From an uncultured Haemophilus sp. (lineage in GTDB: Bacteria > Pseudomonadota > Gammaproteobacteria > Enterobacterales > Pasteurellaceae): 14,032 nt of DNA. The notes beneath the pieces were generated by a model that saw only the letters and a list, made by a program, of their open reading frames with translations, was not told where the DNA came from and did not search any database. Positions 7,014 to 14,032 of this stretch are shown piece by piece; the stretch's first letter is position 1; each line of letters begins with the position of its first letter. The stretch spans positions 1 through 14,032 of the forward strand of contig NZ_CAJLNI010000044.1 in assembly GCF_905207935.1 (NCBI RefSeq), in the 5' to 3' direction. Position numbers and translations under genes: made by a program.

Positions 7014-7042
7014 TTATGTATCGTAGAAATCAATGTTATAAT
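7014..7042 (+). promoter_or_regulatory. galE promoter with extended -10
   Basis: TGTTATAAT at 7034-7042 is a consensus TATAAT preceded by the TGn of an extended -10. The best -35 at 17 bases (TTATGT, 7014-7019) is weak, so CRP activation or the extended -10 may compensate. Transcription would start near 7049, and AAGGAG precedes the galE ATG. Confidence 0.65.
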
Positions 7043-7071
7043 TTGCGAACAAAATGATTAAGGAGTAACTC

Positions 7072-8088
7072 ATGGCTATTTTAGTAACGGGTGGCGCAGG
7101 CTATATCGGTTCACACACTGTAGTGGAATTATTAAATGCAAATAAAGAAGTGGTGGTATTGGATAATTTATGCAATTCATCCCCAAAATCTTTAGAACGC
7201 GTAAAAGAAATCACGGGCAAAGACGTGAAATTTTATGAGGGCGATATTTTAGATCGTGCTTTATTACAAAAAATCTTTGCTGAAAACAGCATTCAGTCGG
7301 TAATCCATTTTGCAGGTTTAAAAGCTGTGGGTGAAAGTGTTCAGAAACCCGCTGAATACTATATGAATAATGTTGCTGGTACGATTGTTCTCATTCAAGA
7401 AATGAAAAAAGCAGGTGTGTGGAACTTTGTATTTAGTTCATCTGCAACGGTTTATGGTGATCCGGAAATTATTCCAATTACAGAAGATTGCAAAGTGGGC
7501 GGTACAACCAACCCTTACGGTACCTCTAAATACATGGTCGAACAAATTCTGACCGATGTTGCGAAAGCTGAACCACAATTTAGTATGACGATCTTACGTT
7601 ATTTCAACCCAGTGGGCGCACACGCAAGTGGCTTGATTGGTGAAGATCCAAATGGTATTCCAAATAACCTATTACCTTATATCAGCCAAGTTGCGATCGG
7701 TAAATTACCGCAACTTTCCGTGTTTGGTAGCGATTATGATACTCATGACGGCACAGGGGTACGTGATTATATCCATGTGGTGGATTTAGCGATTGGTCAC
7801 TTAAAAGCATTAAATCGCCATGAAAATGACGCAGGTTTACACATTTATAACTTAGGTACAGGTACTGGTTATTCTGTGCTTGATATGGTGAAAGCGTTCG
7901 AGCAAGCGAACAATATTAAAATTCCATATCGCCTTGTGGCACGTCGTCCGGGTGATATTGCAACCTGCTATTCCGATCCAAGCCTTGCTGCAAAAGAGTT
8001 AAATTGGACAGCTGAACGTGGTCTTGAGCAAATGATGAAAGATACCTGGAATTGGCAAAAAAATAATCCGAAAGGATATCGAGATTAA
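7072..8088 (+). CDS. galE: UDP-glucose 4-epimerase
   Basis: This encodes a 338-residue short-chain dehydrogenase/reductase-type epimerase that interconverts UDP-glucose and UDP-galactose in the cytoplasm using bound NAD. The N-terminal GGAGYIGSH (residues 7-15) is the NAD loop. The catalytic Ser124 (SSSATVYG), Tyr149 and Lys153 (NPYGTSKYM) fall at the same positions as in E. coli GalE, and the length equals the usual 338. A strong AAGGAG site precedes the ATG. In Haemophilus relatives GalE supplies UDP-galactose for lipooligosaccharide and allows galactose use. No galT or galK is next to it here, which fits a role in surface sugar supply. The order galE-ampG-adk resembles that in H. influenzae. 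A perfect CRP site lies upstream. Confidence 0.97.
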   Translation: MAILVTGGAGYIGSHTVVELLNANKEVVVLDNLCNSSPKSLERVKEITGKDVKFYEGDILDRALLQKIFAENSIQSVIHFAGLKAVGESVQKPAEYYMNNVAGTIVLIQEMKKAGVWNFVFSSSATVYGDPEIIPITEDCKVGGTTNPYGTSKYMVEQILTDVAKAEPQFSMTILRYFNPVGAHASGLIGEDPNGIPNNLLPYISQVAIGKLPQLSVFGSDYDTHDGTGVRDYIHVVDLAIGHLKALNRHENDAGLHIYNLGTGTGYSVLDMVKAFEQANNIKIPYRLVARRPGDIATCYSDPSLAAKELNWTAERGLEQMMKDTWNWQKNNPKGYRD

Positions 8089-8101
8089 TCTCACTCTTGT
8101 T

Positions 8102-8132
8102 GGGCGGAGCATCATTCCGCCCTTAATATTTT
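8102..8132 (+). terminator. Terminator after galE
   Basis: A hairpin with GGGCGGA (8102-8108) and TCCGCCC (8116-8122) around a 7-base loop is followed by an AT-rich tail with a run of four T. It separates galE from ampG, so ampG probably has its own promoter or depends on read-through. Confidence 0.75.
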
Positions 8133-8158
8133 AATCAGATAAAACACGCTCAAAAATA

Positions 8159-8167
8159 ACCGCACTT
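8159..8167 (-). repeat. DNA uptake signal abutting the ampG start codon
   Basis: ACCGCACTT ends two bases before the ampG ATG and fills the place where a ribosome binding site would be. It is unpaired. Confidence 0.9.
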
Positions 8168-8168
8168 T

Positions 8169-9443
8169 ATGTCAGAACAATCCCTTTCTAGTCAAATATT
8201 TACCCGCAAAATGCTGATCTGTGTTTTCACTGGATTTAGTTCGGGTTTACCACTTTTCGTGTTATTGCAAATGTTGCCTGTATGGTTGACAGATAAAGGG
8301 CTTTCCGTTGAATTAATCGGTGCATTGACAGGGGTGATGGTGCCATATGGTTTGAAGTTTTTATGGGCGCCGTTATTAGATCGCTATTTCCCACATTTTT
8401 TAGGGCGTCGTCGTAGTTGGTTATTGATTTCTCAAGTGATTTTGCTGATTTCACTTTATGCAATAAGTCAGTTTGATCCCGTGGCTGAGTTAAGTACGGT
8501 AGCTAAAATTGCCACATTTATTGCCTTTTTCTCTGCGACACAAGATATTGTACTCGATGCTTATCGTCGTGAAATTTTAACGGATAATGAATTAGGATTG
8601 GGGAACACCATCCACATTAATGCTTATCGTGTTGCAGGTTTAATTCCTGGGGGGCTCTCGCTTTATTTAGCGACGATTTATCCATGGGAAACCGTCTTTT
8701 TATTGACCGCACTTTGTATGCTAGCGGGCATATTTATGACACTCTTTTTAGCGAAAGAACCAAATATTGCCCAGGTCGATCGTGATCAACCTTTCTATAT
8801 GGTGTTTTGGATACCCTTGAAAGAGTTCTTTCAACGCAAAGGTGTCGCCCAAGCCATCGGTTTTTTACTCTTTTTGTTCTTGTATAAATTTGGTGATTCA
8901 TTTGCCACCACGTTACAAACGAAATTCGTCTATGACATGGGCTTTGAAAAAGAGCATATTGCGTTGGTGGTAAAAAGTACCTCACTTTGGGCAAGTATCT
9001 CTGCCGGTCTCGTGGGGGGGGTGATTATGTTACGCCTAGGCATTAACCGCGCATTATGGGTATTTGGTTTCATCCAATTGATTACTATTGGTGGATTTAT
9101 TTGGTTAGCTGCATTTGGGCATTTTGACCATATCGGTGCCGCAGAACTTTGGAAATTAGGTTTCGTTATTGCGGCTGAATATATCGGTGTCGGTTTAGGT
9201 ACAGCTGCCTTTGTCGCCTTTATGGCTCGCGAAACGAATCCGCTTTATACAGCCACTCAATTAGCCTTATTTACCAGCCTTTCCGCTTTACCGAGTAAAG
9301 GGCTTGGTATGTTATCTGGTTACTTGGTTAAAGCAGTGGGCTACTATCATTTTTTCTGGATTTGTTTATTCCTCGCTATCCCAGGAATGATTTGTTTATT
9401 CTGGGTGGCGCCATGGAATGAAAAAGGAAATGAAAAAGCTTAA
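8169..9443 (+). CDS. ampG: AmpG-type muropeptide permease (MFS)
   Basis: This encodes a 424-residue inner-membrane transporter of the major facilitator superfamily, AmpG type. The family imports GlcNAc-anhydroMurNAc muropeptides for cell-wall recycling. About 12 or more hydrophobic spans are visible, including residues 15-35 (ICVFTGFSSGLPLFVLLQ) and several at the C-terminus. AmpG-like stretches include GLKFLWAPLLDRY (about 57-69), GRRRSWLL, and ATQDIVLDAYRREIL (about 122-136). The length matches Haemophilus AmpG. The ATG at 8169 must be the start or close to it, because an in-frame TAA lies at 8157-8159. It has no recognisable ribosome binding site, being preceded directly by an uptake signal. 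The gene lies between galE and adk, each side separated by its own signals. No ampD or ampC is in the window. Confidence 0.93.
   Translation: MSEQSLSSQIFTRKMLICVFTGFSSGLPLFVLLQMLPVWLTDKGLSVELIGALTGVMVPYGLKFLWAPLLDRYFPHFLGRRRSWLLISQVILLISLYAISQFDPVAELSTVAKIATFIAFFSATQDIVLDAYRREILTDNELGLGNTIHINAYRVAGLIPGGLSLYLATIYPWETVFLLTALCMLAGIFMTLFLAKEPNIAQVDRDQPFYMVFWIPLKEFFQRKGVAQAIGFLLFLFLYKFGDSFATTLQTKFVYDMGFEKEHIALVVKSTSLWASISAGLVGGVIMLRLGINRALWVFGFIQLITIGGFIWLAAFGHFDHIGAAELWKLGFVIAAEYIGVGLGTAAFVAFMARETNPLYTATQLALFTSLSALPSKGLGMLSGYLVKAVGYYHFFWICLFLAIPGMICLFWVAPWNEKGNEKA
8706..8714 (-). repeat. DNA uptake signal inside ampG
   Basis: ACCGCACTT occurs within the coding sequence and encodes part of Leu-Thr-Ala-Leu in a hydrophobic segment of AmpG (around residues 180-183). 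Confidence 0.9.
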
Positions 9444-9452
9444 AATAAAATA

Positions 9453-9461
9453 AAGTGCGGT
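9453..9461 (+). repeat. DNA uptake signal between ampG and adk
   Basis: This is a perfect AAGTGCGGT followed by CAAAATTAA, ten bases after the ampG stop and unpaired. No strong terminator hairpin is seen between ampG and adk. Confidence 0.9.
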
Positions 9462-9482
9462 CAAAATTAACAGCAAAATCAT

Positions 9483-9511
9483 TTGACCAAACAAGGCTTT
9501 AACGGTATTTT
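9483..9511 (+). promoter_or_regulatory. adk promoter
   Basis: TTGACC (9483-9488) and TATTTT (9506-9511) are 17 bases apart, giving a start point about 25 bases before the adk ATG. This is a good match at the -35 and a moderate one at the -10. It suggests adk is expressed independently of ampG. Confidence 0.6.
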
Positions 9512-9541
9512 AAACAGGTCTATTATTTATTGGAGATTTGT

Positions 9542-10186
9542 ATGAAAATTATTCTTTTAGGTGCACCAGGTGCAGGAAAAGGCACACAAGCACAATTTAT
9601 TATGAACAAGTTTGGTATCCCACAAATTTCAACAGGGGATATGTTCCGTGCAGCGATTAAAGCGGGGACAGAATTAGGCAAACAAGCAAAAGCATTAATG
9701 GATGAAGGAAAATTAGTACCGGATGAATTAACCGTTGCATTAGTAAAAGATCGTATTTCTCAACCAGATTGTGCAAATGGTTTCTTATTAGATGGTTTCC
9801 CACGTACGATTCCACAAGCGGATGCATTAAAAGATTCTGGCGTGAAAATTGATTACGTTTTAGAGTTTGATGTACCGGATGAAGTGATCGTTGAACGTAT
9901 GAGTGGTCGTCGCGTACACCAAGCATCGGGCCGTTCTTATCATATCGTTTACAACCCACCAAAAGTGGAAGGTAAAGATGATGTAACGGGTGAAGATTTA
10001 ATTATCCGTGCCGATGATAAACCAGAAACGGTGTTAGATCGTTTAGCGGTTTACCACAAACAAACCAGCCCATTAATTGATTATTACCAAGCTGAAGCGA
10101 AAGCAGGTAATACGCAATATTTCCGTTTAGATGGTACTCAAAAAGTGGAAGCTGTAAGCCAAGAATTAGATAAAATCTTAGGCTAA
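9542..10186 (+). CDS. adk: Adenylate kinase
   Basis: This encodes a 214-residue cytoplasmic adenylate kinase that catalyses ATP + AMP = 2 ADP. The P-loop GAPGAGKGT occupies residues 7-15, and the AMP-binding and catalytic segment DGFPRT residues 84-89. A long LID domain runs about 122-159. The LID carries His126, Ser129, Asp146 and Thr149, the hydrogen-bond set of E. coli-type enzymes in place of zinc cysteines. The ATG at 9542 is chosen over an in-frame start four codons earlier because TTGGAG lies at the right distance and MKIILLGAPG is the standard N-terminus. It is an essential housekeeping gene that lies next to ampG in H. influenzae too. Paired uptake signals form its terminator. Confidence 0.98.
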   Translation: MKIILLGAPGAGKGTQAQFIMNKFGIPQISTGDMFRAAIKAGTELGKQAKALMDEGKLVPDELTVALVKDRISQPDCANGFLLDGFPRTIPQADALKDSGVKIDYVLEFDVPDEVIVERMSGRRVHQASGRSYHIVYNPPKVEGKDDVTGEDLIIRADDKPETVLDRLAVYHKQTSPLIDYYQAEAKAGNTQYFRLDGTQKVEAVSQELDKILG

Positions 10187-10202
10187 AATAGACTGGAAAC
10201 TG

Positions 10203-10236
10203 ACCGCACTTTGAAGAGAAAAGTGCGGTTAATTTT
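10203..10236 (+). terminator. adk terminator from inverted uptake signals
   Basis: Uptake signals at 10203-10211 (ACCGCACTT) and 10221-10229 (AAGTGCGGT) form a 10-base-pair stem, with arms 10203-10212 and 10220-10229 and a 7-base loop, followed by TAATTTTT. It lies 17 bases after the adk stop. Confidence 0.88.
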
Positions 10237-10283
10237 TCAAAAGGATTTTGAGATCGTAAATTGAGATCGCATTTGGGGACGTT

Positions 10284-12308
10284 ATGAGCAAGAAAAAAAC
10301 AATAACATTGACGATTTCGGCTATCGCAGTGGCACTTGGGATCGGCGCACAATTTTATACCAATCACAAAATCGATCAGGTATTAAAAAATTTCCCTTAC
10401 TCTTTGGATAATCAAGCAACATTGAATGTGACGCAAACCGCGAAAAACTTTTTTATTCGCGAGTTAATCTTTAGTGTAAAAGATAGCGATGCGAAAAGCA
10501 CAAATGTGATTTCAACTAAGCTCACCGCACTGCCTTTCTTCATTACAGCGGAGTCTCAGTTATCTGATCAATTAGTTCGTCAATTAAATAAAACATTAAA
10601 TATCACGATTGATAAAAACACGATTAATAGTAAATTTTCGCCGGTAGGGGATTATTTACAGTCTGATATTTTGACGGAATTCCGTGATTTTGCGAATAAG
10701 TCCCAAAACCTTTCTATCGGTCTTCATTTCTTAAAAAATAAAGAAGTTGAGCTAAAAACAACTCTAAGTGGTTTTAATTACGATAAAGACACTAAACTGG
10801 AACAAATTGAGGGTGAAGCTCGCCTAGTGCCTGTCGGCGCAAATCAATACGATCTATCAAGTATTGACTTAACCGCGAAAAATGCCGAAGTGGCGTTGTT
10901 AAATGGCGAAAACACCCATGTTTATATGAAAAATGCGACGTACCACTTTGACGTGAAATCAGGTGAGGCAGATAAACGTGATCTGAGTACGAAATTCAGT
11001 AGTGATATTTTACGTATTGCCAATAAAAGCCGTACGACAGAAGAAAGCCAAGCAACAGCTGGTGGTTTGAATTTATTGATTAAACAAAATGGCGTGCCAA
11101 GTGCAGTCAATTTTCATCATGAATTTAAAAAATTAAGTGATGGCTCACTAGACATTAAAGATGGCGTCAATTTGTTAACGAAAATTTTTACACAAAACGA
11201 TCGTTTTGATGGTTCATTATCCGTGCTTTCTGTCAATGTGCCTAAAAATAATCAACCTTACTTTAACTTACAAAATGCCGGTCTTGAACTTAAGTTGGCG
11301 AATACGGATTTAACCAAGGCTAATGTAGATTTTAAACTGAATGTTGATAGTGTGAAACAAACCCCTGCCGATGAAGCGCGTAAATGGGAAGCTAAAGGCG
11401 GTAAAGTTAATATTCAGTTAGATGATTACAACGTGGCAAACGAATTGGCGTTTGTACCATTTTTATTAGATGCTTTTGCTGAGAAAGAGGCACCCTCAAA
11501 AGATAATAAAGACTTCTTGAATGCCAAAGATAAATGGGTGAAAGAATTTAGTGGCAAAACCAATATTGAGGCAGCCTTAAAATCATTTAATATGGCTGAT
11601 TTAGTGCTTGATGACGTATCAGCCAGTGATAAGACGGAAACACTAGACAATGATCAATATAATGAACATATCACATTGTCAGCGAATAAAGCCAGTTACC
11701 CAAGTGCAGGCTTCCAATTTGAAAAATTAGCGATTGATGCACCATTTAAAATTAATCATAGCAAAGCGCATTTATCAGCAAGATTTTGCTCAGCACCGTT
11801 TTATGGGGCCTTATGCAGCACGCATTTAACGTCAGCCACATTCGATAAATATATCAAAAATTCTTGGAAAGAGCTTGATTTAATCGTTGATAATGCAACA
11901 TTGAATTTAAATCTAAATACTTATCCAGAGACCAATGCTTATCCTGTAAAATTGGAAGTGAGTGGTATTGTGCCTCAAGTGCCCGAAGATGATTCATCAG
12001 ACATGATTCCAGATAATATTGAAGGCACATTTAATCTGACATTAAGTAAAATGTTGTTTGATGATCAAAATGAAAAAGCCTTAGCCATTAAGGAAAATTC
12101 ATACTTTTGGCAATATTTAAGTAGCTTTGTGAAACATGATGGAAAACTTCACCGAGAATTTGTAGAAGAAGGTGATAATTACGTTTCTAGAGTGGAAAAA
12201 ACGGAAAATGGTTACTTAATTAATGGGCGTACGCTTGAAGATCTTCGTCAAGAAAGCATGATGGAGACTGATGAGGGCGAAGAAGATAAGCCAGCTGCAA
12301 CTGACTAG
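10284..12308 (+). CDS. YdgA-like DUF945 family envelope protein
   Basis: This encodes a 674-residue protein with a short basic N-terminus (MSKKK) and one hydrophobic segment (residues 6-22, ITLTISAIAVALGIGAQ). That segment probably anchors it in the inner membrane, with the rest in the periplasm. The start and overall pattern resemble the DUF945/YdgA family, whose biochemical role is unknown. It is longer than E. coli YdgA (about 500 residues). The body is rich in Lys, Asp, Asn and Ser with alternating beta-type stretches. Cys502 and Cys511 (RFCSAPFYGALCS) could form a disulfide in the periplasm. The C-terminus is very acidic (about 660-671). GGGGAC precedes the ATG. It is cut off from adk by a strong terminator, so it should have its own promoter, which I could not identify with confidence. 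A near-match uptake signal (one mismatch) lies at 10524-10532. Confidence 0.75.
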   Translation: MSKKKTITLTISAIAVALGIGAQFYTNHKIDQVLKNFPYSLDNQATLNVTQTAKNFFIRELIFSVKDSDAKSTNVISTKLTALPFFITAESQLSDQLVRQLNKTLNITIDKNTINSKFSPVGDYLQSDILTEFRDFANKSQNLSIGLHFLKNKEVELKTTLSGFNYDKDTKLEQIEGEARLVPVGANQYDLSSIDLTAKNAEVALLNGENTHVYMKNATYHFDVKSGEADKRDLSTKFSSDILRIANKSRTTEESQATAGGLNLLIKQNGVPSAVNFHHEFKKLSDGSLDIKDGVNLLTKIFTQNDRFDGSLSVLSVNVPKNNQPYFNLQNAGLELKLANTDLTKANVDFKLNVDSVKQTPADEARKWEAKGGKVNIQLDDYNVANELAFVPFLLDAFAEKEAPSKDNKDFLNAKDKWVKEFSGKTNIEAALKSFNMADLVLDDVSASDKTETLDNDQYNEHITLSANKASYPSAGFQFEKLAIDAPFKINHSKAHLSARFCSAPFYGALCSTHLTSATFDKYIKNSWKELDLIVDNATLNLNLNTYPETNAYPVKLEVSGIVPQVPEDDSSDMIPDNIEGTFNLTLSKMLFDDQNEKALAIKENSYFWQYLSSFVKHDGKLHREFVEEGDNYVSRVEKTENGYLINGRTLEDLRQESMMETDEGEEDKPAATD

Positions 12309-12325
12309 CTGAAAGGATAATATAA

Positions 12326-12363
12326 AAAATGACCGCACTTGAGATTCAAAGTGCGGTCATTTT
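12326..12363. terminator. Two-way terminator between the YdgA-like gene and lipA
   Basis: A 15-base-pair inverted repeat (AAAATGACCGCACTT at 12326-12340 and its complement at 12349-12363) has an 8-base loop and A/T runs on both outer sides. Each arm contains a perfect uptake signal (12332-12340 and 12349-12357). It is placed between convergent genes, so it should stop transcription both ways. Confidence 0.92.
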
Positions 12364-12378
12364 TTTATCTGTTTTTGA

Positions 12379-13341
12379 TTACTTCACTAATCCACCACTT
12401 GCTTGTAAATCAGCATGGTAGGAAGAGCGAACAAATGGGCCACAGGCTGCGTGTTCAAAGCCCATTGCGTTGGCTTTATCACGGAACTCATCAAATTCTG
12501 CTGGTGGCACATAGCGCGCAACTGGTAAGTGATGGCGACTTGGTTGGAGATATTGTCCAAGTGTCAACATGGTTACACCGTTTGCACGTAAGTCTTCCAT
12601 CACTTGAAGAATTTCCTCATTGGTTTCACCCAATCCAACCATTAGACCTGATTTAGTTGGAATGTTTGGGAACATTTCTTTGAAATCATGAAGCAATTTT
12701 AAAGACCACTGATAATCAGCGCCCGGACGAATTTCTTTATACAAACGTGGTACATTTTCTAAGTTGTGGTTGAACACATCTGGTGGATTGTCTTTTAATT
12801 TTTCTAAGGCTTGAGTAATACGTCCTCTGAAATCAGGAACCAAAATCTCAATTTTGATGCCAGGGTTTAATGCTCGCACTTCTTTTACACATTCAGCAAA
12901 ATGACCTGCACCACGATCAGGTAAATCATCACGGTCTACAGAGGTAATCACCACATATTTCAACTTCATATCTTGGATAGTTTCAGCTAATTTACGTGGT
13001 TCATCCGGATCGGGCGGTAATGGTTTACCATGTGCAACGTCACAGAATGGGCAACGACGAGTACAAATCGCCCCTAAAATCATAAAGGTTGCCGTACCAT
13101 GGTTAAAGCACTCGTGTAAATTTGGACAAGACGCTTCTTCGCAGACAGAATGTAGGCCATGACGACGCATCCCGTTTTTGATGGTTTCGATCTTTAATGA
13201 GCTAGATGGCAATTTGATTTTCATCCATTCTGGCTTTTTCAATAATTCTTGATTAGGATCGATGTTTTTAACAGGGATGATTGATGTTTTGGCTGCATCA
13301 CGGTATTTCACACCGCGTTCCATTTTAAAAGGCGTTGACAT
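12379..13341 (-). CDS. lipA: Lipoyl synthase
   Basis: This encodes a 320-residue radical-SAM enzyme that inserts two sulfurs into octanoyl groups on E2 and GcvH proteins to form lipoyl cofactor. The auxiliary iron-sulfur cluster cysteines are Cys67, Cys72 and Cys78 (CEEASCPNLHEC). The radical-SAM cluster cysteines are Cys93, Cys97 and Cys100 (CTRRCPFC). The C-terminal RSSYHAD (Ser306-Ser307) holds the conserved serine that ligates the auxiliary cluster. The length is the family norm. The ATG at 13341 has an AGGAAAG ribosome site. It lies downstream of lipB, 61 bases apart, with a hairpin in between. It acts directly after LipB in endogenous lipoate synthesis. Confidence 0.97.
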   Translation of the reverse strand: MSTPFKMERGVKYRDAAKTSIIPVKNIDPNQELLKKPEWMKIKLPSSSLKIETIKNGMRRHGLHSVCEEASCPNLHECFNHGTATFMILGAICTRRCPFCDVAHGKPLPPDPDEPRKLAETIQDMKLKYVVITSVDRDDLPDRGAGHFAECVKEVRALNPGIKIEILVPDFRGRITQALEKLKDNPPDVFNHNLENVPRLYKEIRPGADYQWSLKLLHDFKEMFPNIPTKSGLMVGLGETNEEILQVMEDLRANGVTMLTLGQYLQPSRHHLPVARYVPPAEFDEFRDKANAMGFEHAACGPFVRSSYHADLQASGGLVK

Positions 13342-13356
13342 TTTTCTTTCCTAAAG

Positions 13357-13379
13357 AAAATGCCTGATTCAGGCATTTT
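13357..13379 (-). terminator. Intercistronic hairpin between lipB and lipA
   Basis: A 10-base-pair stem (AAAATGCCTG at 13357-13366 and its complement at 13370-13379) has a 3-base ATT loop. On the minus strand it is followed by TTTTCTTT and then almost at once by the lipA ribosome site. It looks like an intrinsic terminator for lipB. The room left for a separate lipA promoter is tiny, so partial read-through or attenuation is possible. Confidence 0.65.
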
Positions 13380-13402
13380 TAAATGAGTTATAAAAGTGAA
13401 TG

Positions 13403-14032
13403 TTATAAATTTGTAACATTATAGCCCAAAAGTTCGGCAAAGTGTTTAATTAATTTTGGGGAAACCTTGTCAAGTATTGCCTCTTCTTTACCGATAAAAT
13501 CAGCAAGCTGACACATTTCAAGCTCTGCATAGCCGCAAGGATTAATGTAGTGGAAAGGATTGAGATCCATATTGATATTAAACGCAAGCCCATGGAAAGA
13601 GCAGCCTTTTCGAATGCGTAAACCTAATGAACAGATTTTTTTGCCATCAATATACACACCAGGTGCATCTGGTTTGGGATAACCTTCAATACCATAGTCT
13701 GCAAGGGTTTTTACAACAGATTGTTCAAGTGCGGTCACTAATTGGCGAACATTTAAATGTTCATGACGTTTAATATCAATGAGCACATACATGACCTGCT
13801 GACCAGGACCATGATAGGTAATTTGACCACCACGATCCGATTGAACAACAGGAATATCACTTCGTTGTAATAAGTGTTCTGGTTTGCCAGCTTGGCCTTG
13901 TGTGAAAACAGGATGATGCTCAACTAGCCAAATTTCATCGGTGGTTTCTGCATTTCGATTATCCGTGAATTCCTGCATTTTATGCCAGATTTCCTGATAA
14001 TCTTGTAATCCTAATTGACGGACAATTAAATC
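13403..14032 (-). CDS. lipB: Octanoyltransferase LipB (5' end beyond window)
   Basis: This gene is partial: 209 codons are visible and the start lies past the right edge. It transfers octanoyl groups from octanoyl-ACP to lipoyl domains, the first step of lipoate synthesis. An internal ATG exists at 13978, but the frame continues upstream to the window end with the typical LipB N-terminal residues IVRQLGLQDYQEIW, so 13978 is not the start. Family marks are EIWLVEHHPVFTQG, the GGQITYHGPGQ loop, the catalytic Lys in DGKKICSLG, and Cys in NPCGYAELEM 34 residues later, the spacing of the LipB Lys-Cys pair. Only a few N-terminal residues should be missing. It is followed by lipA on the same strand. 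Confidence 0.96.
   Translation of the reverse strand, partial: DLIVRQLGLQDYQEIWHKMQEFTDNRNAETTDEIWLVEHHPVFTQGQAGKPEHLLQRSDIPVVQSDRGGQITYHGPGQQVMYVLIDIKRHEHLNVRQLVTALEQSVVKTLADYGIEGYPKPDAPGVYIDGKKICSLGLRIRKGCSFHGLAFNINMDLNPFHYINPCGYAELEMCQLADFIGKEEAILDKVSPKLIKHFAELLGYNVTNL
13727..13735 (+). repeat. DNA uptake signal inside lipB
   Basis: AAGTGCGGT followed by CAC lies within the coding sequence. On the lipB strand it encodes Val-Thr-Ala-Leu. Confidence 0.9.

Noticed and set aside
10248..10269. Direct repeat TTGAGATCG (10248-10256 and 10261-10269) upstream of the YdgA-like gene as an operator
   Set aside because: Only two nine-base copies 13 bases apart, not symmetric, and no regulator or promoter geometry supports it.
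1..14032. tRNA or rRNA genes, CRISPR arrays, insertion sequences or a riboswitch
   Set aside because: I saw no cloverleaf-like conserved arms, no regular spaced repeats, no transposase motif and no long leader; the short intergenic regions are accounted for by promoters, terminators and uptake signals.

Overview
The window carries chromosomal DNA of a Pasteurellaceae bacterium. The nine-base uptake signal of the Haemophilus influenzae type (AAGTGCGGT or its complement) occurs twelve times without mismatch, and the proteins look like Haemophilus housekeeping proteins. Haemophilus (H. parainfluenzae or a relative) or Aggregatibacter fits best. The species call is inference; the family call rests on the uptake signals and the gene set.

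Left part (1-2600): an aldehyde-stress unit. A MerR-family regulator of the NmlR type (minus strand) is divergent from adhC (glutathione-dependent formaldehyde/class III alcohol dehydrogenase) and the esterase gene estD (S-formylglutathione hydrolase). The two directions share a compact 121-base control region with two oppositely oriented promoters, each with the 19-base spacer typical of MerR control. A perfect hairpin terminator ends the unit.

Accessory island (about 2600-3560): two AT-rich genes rich in AGA and ATA codons. The first is the C-terminal nuclease part of a polymorphic (contact-dependent-inhibition type) toxin of the GH-E family, without the rest of its toxin. The second, one base downstream, encodes an ankyrin-repeat protein that is probably its immunity protein. 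No uptake signal occurs from base 1 to 3561.

Middle (3634-7071): a 1077-residue subtilisin-type (S8) serine protease autotransporter on the minus strand, separated from the divergent galE by a 204-base region with a perfect CRP site, a LacI/GalR-type palindrome and promoter-like elements for both directions.

Right part (7072-14032): galE (UDP-glucose 4-epimerase), ampG (muropeptide permease) and adk (adenylate kinase) on the plus strand, then a long YdgA-like (DUF945) envelope protein. A two-way terminator built from paired uptake signals separates these from the lipoate genes lipA and lipB on the minus strand; lipB runs off the right end. No stretch longer than about 205 bases lacks a gene.

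The most unusual item is the orphan toxin/immunity pair. The rest is conserved chromosome, with several notable regulatory details: face-to-face promoters, uptake signals serving as terminators, an uptake signal where the ampG ribosome binding site should be, and a hairpin between lipB and lipA.
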